A stretch of 11,689 nt of DNA from CAZHGD01 sp964531735 (GCA_964531735.1 CAZHGD010000213.1:1-11689); one strand, 5' to 3'; shown: positions 1 to 8,510, counted from the first letter of the stretch. Made by a program: numbers and translations. The notes: generated by a model from the letters alone, not told the origin.

Positions 1-89
1 GTAGCCCCGGGCTGAGGTGCTGCGCCAGCAGCGCCCACCAATCCGGAAGCACACCCCTCGTTGTCGGCGCCGCGCCATCCTGTGGCATC

Positions 90-998
90 ATGGGCCGGTG
101 GCAGCACCAAACGGCGGTAGGAATGCACCGACACAGCCTGTTCGACCTTTGGCTACACGATGACCAGGAGTTGGCCGAGCTGCTGGGCAGTCCGGTCGTG
201 TCGCGCACGACGATCCACGAATGGCCACTGTCCTGTGTGCAGCGCGTCGTGTGCGCCGCGGGACCCGCCTGGATCTACAAAGCACAGACCGAGCCGACGG
301 TCGAGCCGGAGTTCTGCGCGCAGGCCCGGTCACCGGTCCTGGCCGCGGCCCGGGTGGTGCCGCACGACCACGGACCGGCGGCGTTGCTGCTCGAAGACGT
401 GACGGCCCCACGGCTCGGCGATCAGGTGCTGGACAGCCACGATCGGCTGGCGACCGTCGAGCGGGTGCTGGCGCAGATCGCCCAGATCGGGGGCGAACTG
501 CCGGCCGTGGCCGACCTGCGCACGCCGGCGCGATGGCGCGCCTGCAGCGAGGCCATCGCCGACGATCTGCGGGCGTTGGTGGCTGACGGGCTCCTGGTGC
601 AGGTGGGCCAACCGCACGTGGCGCGGTTCGTCGAATGCGCCCGGTCGCCCGAGGTGCTGGCCGCCATCAACGGCCCGAGCGGCTACGTCCACTCCGACCT
701 GCTGGGCGGCAACGTCCTGCTGTCGCCCGACCGCCAGGTGATTCTCGACTGGCAGCGGCCCGTCTGGGGTCCGGTGGCGCTCGACCGCCTGACGCTGCTC
801 CAAGCGGTCCGGCTCCACCCGGCTGAGTATCTGCCGGTCGGCGTGCTCCAGTTGCGCCAGTTGTTGCTGGTCGGCTGGCTGGCTCAGTGCGGGCGCTCCT
901 GGTTCCCGGCCGGCAACGAGTGCTACGACCCGCAGATTGCCGGCCTCATCGAGCGGTTGGCCAGACCGAACGGCGCGTTGACCGCGGGCGGCGCCTGA
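90..998 (+). CDS. Aminoglycoside phosphotransferase (APH)-like kinase family protein
   Basis: This is a putative small-molecule phosphotransferase of the protein-kinase-like fold; the substrate cannot be told from sequence. The C-terminal half carries the family signature. HSDLLGGN at residues 201-208 holds the Brenner-type catalytic Asp203 and Asn208, and ILDW at 218-221 supplies the metal-binding Asp220. Lys64 in WIYKAQ fits the ATP-binding lysine, and ALLLEDV at 98-104 fits the hinge region. About 300 residues is normal for the family. The start is uncertain. The ATG at 90 has no clear Shine-Dalgarno sequence, a second ATG at 123 has AGGA directly against it (too close), and the frame stays open to the left edge, so the gene may begin outside the window. 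It stops 64 bp before the next gene, which has its own -10 box. The fold assignment is good; resistance activity should not be assumed. Confidence 0.8.
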   Translation: MGRWQHQTAVGMHRHSLFDLWLHDDQELAELLGSPVVSRTTIHEWPLSCVQRVVCAAGPAWIYKAQTEPTVEPEFCAQARSPVLAAARVVPHDHGPAALLLEDVTAPRLGDQVLDSHDRLATVERVLAQIAQIGGELPAVADLRTPARWRACSEAIADDLRALVADGLLVQVGQPHVARFVECARSPEVLAAINGPSGYVHSDLLGGNVLLSPDRQVILDWQRPVWGPVALDRLTLLQAVRLHPAEYLPVGVLQLRQLLLVGWLAQCGRSWFPAGNECYDPQIAGLIERLARPNGALTAGGA

Positions 999-1010
999 CC
1001 ACGACGCACT

Positions 1011-1024
1011 GGCGCGCTCGCGCC
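1011..1024. repeat. Short GC-rich inverted repeat upstream of the cytochrome gene
   Basis: GGCGCG-CT-CGCGCC is a perfect inverted repeat (5-bp stem with 4-nt loop when folded). It lies 12 bp after the stop of the APH-like gene and overlaps the place where a -35 element for the TATAAT at 1031 would sit. There is no T-run after it, so it is a poor intrinsic terminator. It could be a weak terminator stem, an operator or a chance GC-rich repeat. Confidence 0.3.
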
Positions 1025-1030
1025 ACCCGG

Positions 1031-1036
1031 TATAAT
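1031..1036 (+). promoter_or_regulatory. Candidate -10 promoter element (TATAAT)
   Basis: A perfect TATAAT stands in very GC-rich sequence 27 bp before the GTG start at 1063. That would give a leader of about 20 nt. No TTGACA-like -35 sits at 16-18 bp spacing and there is no TG extension, so the call rests on the -10 hexamer and its position. Confidence 0.5.
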
Positions 1037-1062
1037 GGCCGGATAGACTCAGCGAGCCGCTT

Positions 1063-2382
1063 GTGACCGGACCCGACCATACCCCACCGACCGCACTCCG
1101 CCGCGCGCCGCGACGGTGCCTGATCATCGCCCTGTCCCTGGCCGTCGCCGGCCTGGCGCACCGGCCGGGTTGGCCGCAGGAGGCGCCGCGCGGACCGCTG
1201 GTCATCGCGGTGAGCGGCAACACCAATGCCTACCTGGAGCCGTGCGGCTGCGGCGGACAGAATGCCGGCGGCCTGGCGCGGCGGGCGCAGATGCTCGGCG
1301 AGCTGCGGCGGCAGACGCCCAGTCTGCTGACCGTCGATGTGGGCGGCTTGGGCCACGTGACCGACCGCCTGCCGGTGATCGCGCGGGCGCTGGCCGTGAT
1401 GGGCGTGGCGGCCTGTGGCGCCTCGGCCGCAGACCTGAGCGGCTATGCCGCGTTTGCCGCCGCCTGTCGCGGCGCGGGCCTGCCCTACGGTAGCCTGGTG
1501 CCGCCGCTGGTCCGCGGTGATCAGCCGGCGCCGCCACGAGCGCTGGTGCTGGCCGCGCCGGGCGGCGGGCCGCGCGTTGGGTTGGTCTCGGTGGCCTTGG
1601 GCAGCCTGACCAACAGCCAACTGACCGCCGCCGCCGCGAGCGAGCTGACGCGGCTGCGCACGGTCGAGCGCTGCGCGTTCAGCCTGCTGATCAGCCATCT
1701 GGGCGACAGCGGCACCGAGCGCGTGGTGGCCGAGCTGCCAGCGGCCGCGCGGCCGCTGGTGGTGCTGCTGGCCACTGAAGCCAACCTGCCGGCCGCCGCC
1801 TACGAGCGGCTCGGTTGCTGGTGGGTGCCGGTGGCCAACAAGGGCCGTTCGCTCAGCGTGCTGACGGTGGTGCCGGTGGCCGGCGGCTGGTCGGTCAGCG
1901 TGGACCAGCGGTTGCTGACCGACGGGCCGCGAGACGCCGTGGTGCAGGGCTATGTGGACGCCTACTACCAGCAGGCGAAGGCCGCCGAGCCGGTGGTGCT
2001 GCCGACCAACTCGTCGGTGGTGCCGGTGACCTCGTGCCTGCCGTGCCATCAGCGGTCGGTGGCGGCGTGGCGGCGGCACAGCCACGCGCGCGCCGTCGAG
2101 ACGCTCGCGCACGCCGGGCGCGAGGTGGCCGAGTGCTTGCGCTGTCACGACGAGCGCTTCCGCCGCGAGGGCCAGCGGTCACCGCAGGGCGGCGACCGCG
2201 GGGTCGAGTGTACGAGCTGTCACGGCGAGCTGTCGGCGCACTTGGCCGATGTGCAGAGCTGGCCGAAGCGGCCGACCGAGGCCACCTGCCGCAGTTGCCA
2301 CAACAGCGAGCACAGCCCCCGGTATCAGGCCGACCGCTACCGTCAGGCGGTGCGGGCGGTGTGCGCCGGAGGCGGGCGGTAG
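1063..2382 (+). CDS. Secreted tetraheme cytochrome c with degenerate UshA-like metallophosphatase domain
   Basis: This is a predicted exported redox protein. A basic N-terminus followed by a hydrophobic run at residues 19-32 (LIIALSLAVAGLA core) is a signal peptide. Residues ~46-310 follow the 5-prime-nucleotidase/UshA-type pattern. NAYLEPCGCGGQNAGGLARR at 55-74 matches the YLEPCGC...GGLARR stretch seen in cytochrome-linked members, and LLISHLGD at 208-215 matches the vLLSHLG strand. The N-terminal Asp/His metal ligands are replaced (GNTNAY), so phosphoesterase activity is doubtful. The C-terminal ~115 residues carry four CXXCH heme sites: 325-329, 358-362, 383-387 and 409-413. Nearby histidines (339, 341, 350, 393, 417) could act as distal ligands. 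GTG start; Shine-Dalgarno weak. It is probably monocistronic and periplasmic. The electron-transfer role is inferred; the partner is unknown. Confidence 0.82.
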   Translation: MTGPDHTPPTALRRAPRRCLIIALSLAVAGLAHRPGWPQEAPRGPLVIAVSGNTNAYLEPCGCGGQNAGGLARRAQMLGELRRQTPSLLTVDVGGLGHVTDRLPVIARALAVMGVAACGASAADLSGYAAFAAACRGAGLPYGSLVPPLVRGDQPAPPRALVLAAPGGGPRVGLVSVALGSLTNSQLTAAAASELTRLRTVERCAFSLLISHLGDSGTERVVAELPAAARPLVVLLATEANLPAAAYERLGCWWVPVANKGRSLSVLTVVPVAGGWSVSVDQRLLTDGPRDAVVQGYVDAYYQQAKAAEPVVLPTNSSVVPVTSCLPCHQRSVAAWRRHSHARAVETLAHAGREVAECLRCHDERFRREGQRSPQGGDRGVECTSCHGELSAHLADVQSWPKRPTEATCRSCHNSEHSPRYQADRYRQAVRAVCAGGGR

Positions 2383-2430
2383 GCCAGCCCGGCGAGCCGG
2401 TGAGCGACTCGCACGGGGCGCTTGCGGAAG

Positions 2431-2439
2431 TGCTATACT
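2431..2439 (+). promoter_or_regulatory. Extended -10 promoter for the mscS-like/BFN/acs cluster
   Basis: TGCTATACT is an extended -10 (TGn followed by TATACT, five of six to consensus). It stands in the 191-bp gap between the cytochrome gene and the channel gene. No good -35 is seen at 17 bp, which extended -10 promoters can lack. Transcription would begin near 2446 and give a leader of about 128 nt before the ATG at 2574. Confidence 0.5.
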
Positions 2440-2482
2440 GACCTCGTCGGAGCGCACCCCCCTCGGAGTGTCGGTCGCAGCT

Positions 2483-2518
2483 CCAGGAGAACCTGGCGGT
2501 CAGGTTCGCCGAGCCAGG
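2483..2518 (+). promoter_or_regulatory. Leader with overlapping, mutually exclusive hairpins
   Basis: Three stems compete for the same bases in the predicted 5-prime leader. CCAGG 2483-2487 pairs with CCTGG 2492-2496. GAACCTG 2489-2495 pairs with CAGGTTC 2501-2507 around a 5-nt loop. CCTGGC 2492-2497 pairs with GCCAGG 2513-2518, with GGCG/CGCC nested inside. Such switching stems are what an attenuator or ligand-sensing leader would need. There is no T-run, no leader peptide that I can defend, and it matches no riboswitch class I recognise. GC-rich sequence makes short stems common, so this is tentative. Confidence 0.3.
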
Positions 2519-2573
2519 CCCAGTGGGCCGGGCGGAGGGCCCCGGGTGGGGGCGCTGAGAGCGGATCGGCCGG

Positions 2574-3149
2574 ATGGAACAGGTTCTCAGTCTCTTCGGT
2601 GTGCATCTGTGGTTGGGTTACCTGACCCGATCGCTGCAAGCTCTGCTATTGGCAGTGCCCGTGGCGCTGCTGTTCGAAGTGGGCGGCTGGTTGAGCCGCC
2701 GCTGGGTGCTGGCGCGGCTACAGCCGGCGTTCTCGCGCGGGGGACAGCGCGAGCCGCTGGAGCGCGCGCGGCGCAAACGGGCGCTGCGTGACCTGACCAT
2801 CAGCGGTCTGCGGTGGCTGCAGAACCTGCTGGCCATCATCGTGATCCTCTCGCTCTGGGGCCTCAACCCGGTCGTTCCGACGCTGCTGGCGTGCGGTGGC
2901 GTGGCGTTGGCCTGGGGGCCGCTGCGCGACGTGGTGAGCGGCTACGTGATGCTGCTGGATGACAGTCTGGCGCCCGGCGATGAGGTGGTGTTGAACGGCA
3001 AGCTGGCCGGCGTGGTCAGCGATTGCGGGCCGCGGCGGGTGAAGCTGAGCGATGGCGCAGGGCGTAACGTGCTGATCGCTTGGAGCGACATCAAGGCGGT
3101 GGAGAGCCGTGTGCCGGACGTCGCACCGCGGCCGGCGGAGGGGTCGTAG
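2574..3149 (+). CDS. Small MscS-family mechanosensitive channel-like membrane protein
   Basis: This is a predicted inner-membrane channel of the MscS superfamily, whose members release solutes on osmotic downshift. Hydrophobic segments lie at residues ~13-40, 78-97 and 99-125. The last is glycine/alanine-rich and runs into LRDVVSGYVMLLDDSLAPGD at 117-136, which matches the pore-helix to beta-domain junction of MscS (D..sG..il.e..f..GD). Residues 137-178 form the small beta domain, ending where MscS has an IPN motif; here it reads LIAWSDI. At 191 residues the protein lacks the large C-terminal cage domain, so it is a minimal form. The Shine-Dalgarno is weak (GGAT 7 bp upstream). It ends one base before the next ATG, which implies co-transcription and perhaps translational coupling. 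Conductance is not shown by sequence. Confidence 0.72.
   Translation: MEQVLSLFGVHLWLGYLTRSLQALLLAVPVALLFEVGGWLSRRWVLARLQPAFSRGGQREPLERARRKRALRDLTISGLRWLQNLLAIIVILSLWGLNPVVPTLLACGGVALAWGPLRDVVSGYVMLLDDSLAPGDEVVLNGKLAGVVSDCGPRRVKLSDGAGRNVLIAWSDIKAVESRVPDVAPRPAEGS
3137..3143 (+). promoter_or_regulatory. Ribosome binding site that fixes the BFN start
   Basis: GGAGGGG lies 7 nt before the ATG at 3151, inside the last codons of the channel gene. It favours the ATG at 3151 over an in-frame ATG at 3109 that would overlap the channel gene by 41 bp and add a 14-residue basic extension not typical of the family. Confidence 0.7.
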
Positions 3150-3150
3150 G

Positions 3151-3612
3151 ATGTCGGACGAGCTTTGCCCGGTCCATTTGGTCGGCGTGGCCGAAGACCG
3201 GTTTGGCTATGACTTCGTGCTACTGGAGGACGAGCAGGGGCGGCAGCTCCCGATCTGGGTGGATCGCTGCCAGGCGGTCTCGGTGTTCTTCAAGTGGAAG
3301 GACACCGCGTTCCCGCGCCCGATGACCCACGATCTGCTCTGCAACAGCGTGGAGCGGCTCGGCGGCAGCATCACGCGGGTCTTGATCGACGATTTGTGGC
3401 AGGACGTGTACTACGCCAAGGTCTGTCTCCAGCGAGGGGCCGATGGCGAAGAGATGCAGGTCGACTGCCGCCCCAGCGATGCGGTATCCATCGCTCTGCG
3501 CGCGGAGGTGCCAATCCTCGTGCGTGATGATGTACTGGAAGAGGGCCAGGTCCCTCAACCGCTACCGCCGGATCCGTCGGACCAGGACCGGCCTTTCGAC
3601 GACACGACGTAA
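3151..3612 (+). CDS. Bifunctional nuclease (BFN/DUF151) family protein
   Basis: This is a short cytosolic protein of the BFN/DUF151 family, named after plant and bacterial members reported to have DNase/RNase activity; the role in most bacteria is not settled. Family landmarks are clear: LPIWVD at residues 33-38, RPMTHDLL at 56-63, and the hallmark DCRPSDAVSIALR at 105-117 followed by VPILVRDDVLEE at 120-131. The last ~20 residues are acidic and proline-rich and look disordered. The length (153) is close to the usual single-domain form. It directly follows the channel gene and lies 41 bp before acs on the same strand, so it is likely the middle gene of a three-gene transcript. Family assignment is strong; nuclease activity is not evident from catalytic motifs. 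Confidence 0.88.
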   Translation: MSDELCPVHLVGVAEDRFGYDFVLLEDEQGRQLPIWVDRCQAVSVFFKWKDTAFPRPMTHDLLCNSVERLGGSITRVLIDDLWQDVYYAKVCLQRGADGEEMQVDCRPSDAVSIALRAEVPILVRDDVLEEGQVPQPLPPDPSDQDRPFDDTT

Positions 3613-3615
3613 GAC

Positions 3616-3631
3616 TCCGGTCGCGACCGGA
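3616..3631. repeat. 16-bp perfect palindrome between BFN gene and acs
   Basis: TCCGGTCGCGACCGGA is a perfect 16-base palindrome in the 41-bp gap before acs. It sits just upstream of the GGGAG ribosome-binding site (3639-3643). It could be a dimeric regulator operator, a stem that tunes acs translation or mRNA ends, or chance in GC-rich sequence. No T-run follows, so it is not a terminator. Confidence 0.4.
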
Positions 3632-3653
3632 AGAAGATGGGAGAGTCAGATCG

Positions 3654-5585
<1,932 letters not shown>

Positions 5586-5609
5586 CCGTCGCCGGTCGAG
5601 CTACGTGCC

Positions 5610-5652
5610 CTGGACCCCCCTCGCCGCTCGCGGCAAGGGGGGTCCAGTACTT
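5610..5652 (+). terminator. Intrinsic terminator between convergent acs and ThuA genes
   Basis: CTGGACCCCCCT (5610-5621) pairs perfectly with AGGGGGGTCCAG (5636-5647), a 12-bp stem. The loop can itself close as GCCGC/GCGGC. On the + strand it is followed by TACTTT, a short T-rich tail. It stands 24 bp after the acs stop and 20 bp before the 3-prime end of the opposing ThuA gene, so the stem may serve both directions, though the - strand tail is less T-rich. Confidence 0.8.
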
Positions 5653-5667
5653 TGGACCGCTCGGCGC

Positions 5668-6447
5668 TCAGGCCATCCCGCGGTACGGCTCAGCCATCGC
5701 GAACGGGCCGGCGAACTCAGGAATCGGCCGGTCGAGGCACCAGTGCACCGCGTTGACCGCCAGCCGCTGCATCAACTCGGCGGCGAAGTCCTCGGGATGA
5801 CCCAGCGTGGTGAAGAACGCCCGGCCGCCGTAGGCGTTGGTCAGGCACCAGGCGACCGGGTTGTCCGGCGCCGGAATGCGCGGGTTGATCGCCTCGCCGT
5901 TGAGCAGTCGCGTGGCCTCAGCCGGCGGCCACTTCGGCAGCACATGATAGAGCCAGCTCCGCACGGTGACCGGTCCGGACACGCCGGTGAGAATCGGGTG
6001 CCCCGCGGCCTCGGGCAGCACCGAGACGATGGTCGTGGACTCATGGCCGTAGTGCGTGTGCCCATCCACGCCCCAACCCGGCGGGGCGCCGAACGCCGGT
6101 GCCGCCCAGCCGTTCCAGCGCTCCAGCGGGTGGCCCTCCGGGTACTTGAAGCCGTGCGAGGTGGTGCGGAAACCCATCACCGGCCGGCCGGAGGTGAGGT
6201 AGGCCTCAATCGGCGCGATCTGCTCGGCCGGCAAACGGCGCCAGCGCAGGTAGAACACCGCCAGGTCGGCGCTGTCGAGCGCTTCGAGGCCGGGGATGTT
6301 CTCCTCGGCGTTCTGGTCGGGGCAGGCCTTGAGCACGGTGGTGGTCAGGCCGTAGTGGCGCTCCAGTTCGGTGGCCAACCGCGGCAGCGTGACCTCGCCA
6401 CTGTACTCATGGTCACCGGTCACGAACACGACATGCGGGGACGACAT
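5668..6447 (-). CDS. ThuA-like domain protein
   Basis: This is a 259-residue single-domain protein of the ThuA family (class I glutamine-amidotransferase-like fold), found near sugar-utilisation genes. The biochemical role of most members is unknown. Visible landmarks are VVFVTGDHEYSGE at residues 6-18 (first strand), SADLAVFYLRWRRL at 59-72, GRPVMGFRTTSHGF at 87-100 with His98 where ThuA proteins have gvvglH, SWLYHV at 164-169, and FFTTLGHPEDF at 211-221 with the family TLGH motif, then NAVHWCL near the end. There is no signal peptide. I chose the ATG at 6447 because GGAG lies 9 nt upstream and homology starts at once. An ATG at 6462 is possible, and the frame open to 6675 overlaps the pilin gene. 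It follows the pilin gene by 71 bp. An 18-bp inverted repeat encloses its start. Confidence 0.8.
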   Translation of the reverse strand: MSSPHVVFVTGDHEYSGEVTLPRLATELERHYGLTTTVLKACPDQNAEENIPGLEALDSADLAVFYLRWRRLPAEQIAPIEAYLTSGRPVMGFRTTSHGFKYPEGHPLERWNGWAAPAFGAPPGWGVDGHTHYGHESTTIVSVLPEAAGHPILTGVSGPVTVRSWLYHVLPKWPPAEATRLLNGEAINPRIPAPDNPVAWCLTNAYGGRAFFTTLGHPEDFAAELMQRLAVNAVHWCLDRPIPEFAGPFAMAEPYRGMA

Positions 6448-6497
6448 CGTCGAGATCTCCATCGACTGCGTGTCGGCCGGTGTTCGTGACCGGTGAC
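6412..6497 (-). repeat. 18-bp perfect inverted repeat enclosing the ThuA ribosome-binding site and start
   Basis: The + strand reads GTCACCGGTCACGAACAC at 6412-6429 and its exact reverse complement at 6480-6497, with a 50-nt spacer. On the - strand transcript, the upstream arm lies between the pilin stop and the ThuA gene, while the downstream arm covers codons 7-12 of ThuA. The loop therefore contains the GGAG and the ATG at 6447. Base pairing would place the start inside a hairpin loop. The upstream arm, read on the + strand, spells the same VFVTGD as the gene, so it could instead be a small inverted duplication left by template switching. Confidence 0.75.
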
Positions 6498-6518
6498 GCC
6501 GGTCCTGCGACGAATGGC

Positions 6519-7214
6519 CTAGGGCGCCGTCGGATTCAGCTTCCAGCCGATATTGTCGGCGGCGGCGTTGGCGGCCTGCCACTTGACATGGCCATCGACA
6601 AAGCCGATGTTCAGGCCCTCGTTGTGCGGCACCAGCCACTGCCGCGTGGTGCTGACGTTCTTGCCGCAGGTCCACTGCCCACAGGAACTGGCGGTCAGCA
6701 GGCGATTGTCATCCACCGCCGGATGGTTGGAGTCGAAGTCCAGGAACTTCTCGGCCGGCACCGGGATGGCGGCCAGCGCCACCGGTGGCACTGGCGGCGT
6801 CACCGTCAGGTCGCCCGAGTACAGGGCATGGGTGAACGAGTAGGTGGGTCGCGGGACGTAGTCCATGCCGTGATAGCCCGCCATGGTCTGCCCGGCGTAC
6901 GCGCTGCTGGGGCAGGAGAACACCTGCCAGCTCTTGGTGTACGGCTGAAGCTGGTGCGGCCAGAAGATCCAGGGCGAGACGTTGAAGTTGCCCGTGGCGT
7001 ACGAGGCGAACTTCTCGTCGTAGTCCTGGATGTACTGCAACATGCCGAGCGTCACCTGCTTGACGTTGCTGCTACAGCTCGACTGGCGCGCTTTCTCGCG
7101 CGCTTTGGCGAACACCGGGAAGAGGATGGCAGCCAGGATCGCGATGATCGCGATGACAACCAGCAGCTCGATCAGAGTGAAGCCGGATCGCCGGCCAACC
7201 GACTTGGACACCAC
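6519..7214 (-). CDS. Type II/IV pseudopilin-like protein with H-X9-DG C-terminal motif
   Basis: This is a predicted membrane-anchored pseudopilin of the large DUF1559/H-X9-DG class. Those proteins occur in many copies in Armatimonadota and Planctomycetes-type genomes, and their individual roles are mostly unknown. A short basic leader ending in RRSG precedes FTLIELLVVIAIIAILAA, the prepilin-peptidase site (cleavage G11/F12, Glu at mature +5) and transmembrane helix. The next stretch, ILFPVFAKAREKARQ, is lineage-typical. Near the C-terminus PHNEGLNIGFVDGHVKW gives His, nine residues, then Asp-Gly. Five Cys residues lie in the globular part. I place the start at the GTG at 7214 because AAGGGAG sits 8 nt upstream. 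A GTG at 7232 would put that Shine-Dalgarno inside the gene, and a GTG at 7211 is also possible. It is likely co-transcribed with the ThuA gene. Confidence 0.85.
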   Translation of the reverse strand: MVSKSVGRRSGFTLIELLVVIAIIAILAAILFPVFAKAREKARQSSCSSNVKQVTLGMLQYIQDYDEKFASYATGNFNVSPWIFWPHQLQPYTKSWQVFSCPSSAYAGQTMAGYHGMDYVPRPTYSFTHALYSGDLTVTPPVPPVALAAIPVPAEKFLDFDSNHPAVDDNRLLTASSCGQWTCGKNVSTTRQWLVPHNEGLNIGFVDGHVKWQAANAAADNIGWKLNPTAP

Positions 7215-7454
7215 GCTGTACGCTCCCTTCACAGCGCGGGCCGTCGCCCGACGCCCGGTGCCGCCGCGCCTTAGCGCTGCGGCGGGCGTCTCGCTGGGTG
7301 CAACCCGCGTTGCCAGATACTACTCGATCTGATTGTCGAGCGATCGCGTTTTGACCCTACGCGGCCGGCGGGAAGTGTTGCGTTTTGGTGGCGTCCGCGG
7401 GCTGCACCGGGAACCAGCCGGGCGGCCCGAACGCTATCGTGGTGGGGTACTGAG
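7215..7454. other. Divergent intergenic region between pilin and zinc-finger genes
   Basis: This is about 240 bp between two divergent genes, so it should hold promoters for both. The left end carries the pilin ribosome-binding site (AAGGGAG on the - strand, 7223-7229). The right end carries GGTGGGG (7441-7447), 7 nt before the TTG start at 7455. CTCGA/TCGAG at 7323-7340 is a short inverted repeat with an 8-nt loop. I found only poor matches to -35/-10 pairs in both directions and do not call a promoter. No gene or RNA is evident. Confidence 0.5.
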
Positions 7455-8510
7455 TTGCAGACCAGCAAGCCCAGAGTGTGTCCGGCGTGCAGCGACTTGC
7501 TGCGAGCCTGGAAGATCGGCTCGACCACGGTCGACGGCTGCGACGCGTGCGGCGGGGTGTGGCTCGATGACGGCGAGCTACGCGCCTTGGCCAACCTGCC
7601 CGGCGAACCGTTCGAGGCCACCGAAGCCGAGTTCACGCCGGGGCTGAGTGGCGGTGCGGGCGGTGGACGGCGGCGTTGCCCGGTCGACCGCGAGCCGTTG
7701 CAGCCGCGGCGGTTCCGCCAGGCCACCGACATCGAGGTGCTGTCCTGCGCCGCCTGCGGTGGCCTGTGGCTGGAGGAAGGCGAGCTGCAAACGCTGGGCC
7801 AGCTCGTGCCGAAGCACCGCGGGCCGCTGCCGCTGCCCGATGCGCCGGCGCTCGGCGTGACCGCGGTGGCCGGGCTGATGCGCACCTGCCATTGCCCGCG
7901 CTGCGACGCACCGAACGCCGACCTGGCCGAACGCTGCCTGGAGTGTGGCGCCAGCCTGCACGGCCTGCCGGCGGCGCCGACCGGCAACCTGCTGTCGTCA
8001 CATCCAGTGCGGCCGCTGGCGCTGCTGTTCGAGCTGGCCGTGCTCGCGGCGGTGCTGTTGGTGCTCTACGGGTTTGAGCCGTCCGCCGACAGCGGCGCCC
8101 TGGCCGCCAGGCTACCCGACGGCTGGTCCCCGTTGCCGGCGGTGCTGCTGGCCGTCTTCTACGTGGTGCACACGCTCACCCGCACCTGGCGGGTCGATGC
8201 CACCACTCAAGGACTGGTCTTCTGCCATGCGATCGGCCGGAAGTTCATACCGTGGGACGCCATCCGCGTCAGCGCCGCCTTTGACCTGGGCTCGCGCGCG
8301 GTCTGGTTCCCGCTGGTGCAGTTCGTCACCGGCATCGGGGTGTCGCGCTACCGTATCGGCGGCGCAGCGGCGCGGTATGGCCCCGACAGCGACACGCCGC
8401 TCAGTGTGCTGATGTTCCTGTACACCTCGTGCGGGCTGGTCAGCATCGGTCCCGATCTGGACCGCGAGGGTGAGCTGATCGAACGCGTGATGGACCACCT
8501 GGACGACTGA
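7455..8510 (+). CDS. Membrane protein with two TFIIB-type zinc fingers and a zinc ribbon
   Basis: The function is unknown; the domain order is informative. Finger 1 (residues 9-42) has CPAC at 9-12, then VDGCDACGGVWLDDGEL at 26-42, matching the zf-TFIIB pattern. Finger 2 (75-111) has CPVD at 75-78, so the second ligand is Asp instead of Cys, then CAACGGLWLEEGEL at 98-111. A third ribbon has CPRC at 147-150 and CLEC at 161-164. Two hydrophobic helices follow at ~185-207 and ~226-242. The C-terminal ~100 residues (TTQGLVF...IPWDAIRVSAAFD) resemble a bacterial PH-like domain; this is a weak match. The protein is probably anchored in the inner membrane with the zinc modules in the cytosol. TTG start with GGTGGGG 7 nt upstream. 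It is transcribed alone and converges with the next gene across 12 bp. Confidence 0.78.
   Translation: MQTSKPRVCPACSDLLRAWKIGSTTVDGCDACGGVWLDDGELRALANLPGEPFEATEAEFTPGLSGGAGGGRRRCPVDREPLQPRRFRQATDIEVLSCAACGGLWLEEGELQTLGQLVPKHRGPLPLPDAPALGVTAVAGLMRTCHCPRCDAPNADLAERCLECGASLHGLPAAPTGNLLSSHPVRPLALLFELAVLAAVLLVLYGFEPSADSGALAARLPDGWSPLPAVLLAVFYVVHTLTRTWRVDATTQGLVFCHAIGRKFIPWDAIRVSAAFDLGSRAVWFPLVQFVTGIGVSRYRIGGAAARYGPDSDTPLSVLMFLYTSCGLVSIGPDLDREGELIERVMDHLDD

Noticed and set aside
1..89. Possible upstream gene end or promoter at the left edge
   Set aside because: The 89 bases show no clear stop, terminator or promoter. The frame of the first gene is open through them, so nothing separate can be supported.
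978..983. TTGACC as a -35 element for the TATAAT at 1031
   Set aside because: The spacing is 47 bp and it lies inside the end of the upstream coding region, so it cannot pair with that -10.
946..2148. A 400-codon - strand open frame opposite the cytochrome gene
   Set aside because: The + strand reading frame has a signal peptide and four CXXCH sites. The antisense frame is compositionally biased and has no motif.
2494..2518. tRNA T-arm-like string GGTTCGCC in the channel-gene leader
   Set aside because: There is no matching acceptor stem, anticodon arm or CCA-proximal pairing around it; it is better explained as part of the leader stems.
6448..6675. N-terminal extension of the ThuA open frame
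   Set aside because: It would overlap the pilin gene by about 157 bp, encodes Arg/Gln-rich sequence with no similarity pattern, and the GGAG upstream of 6447 supports the shorter protein.
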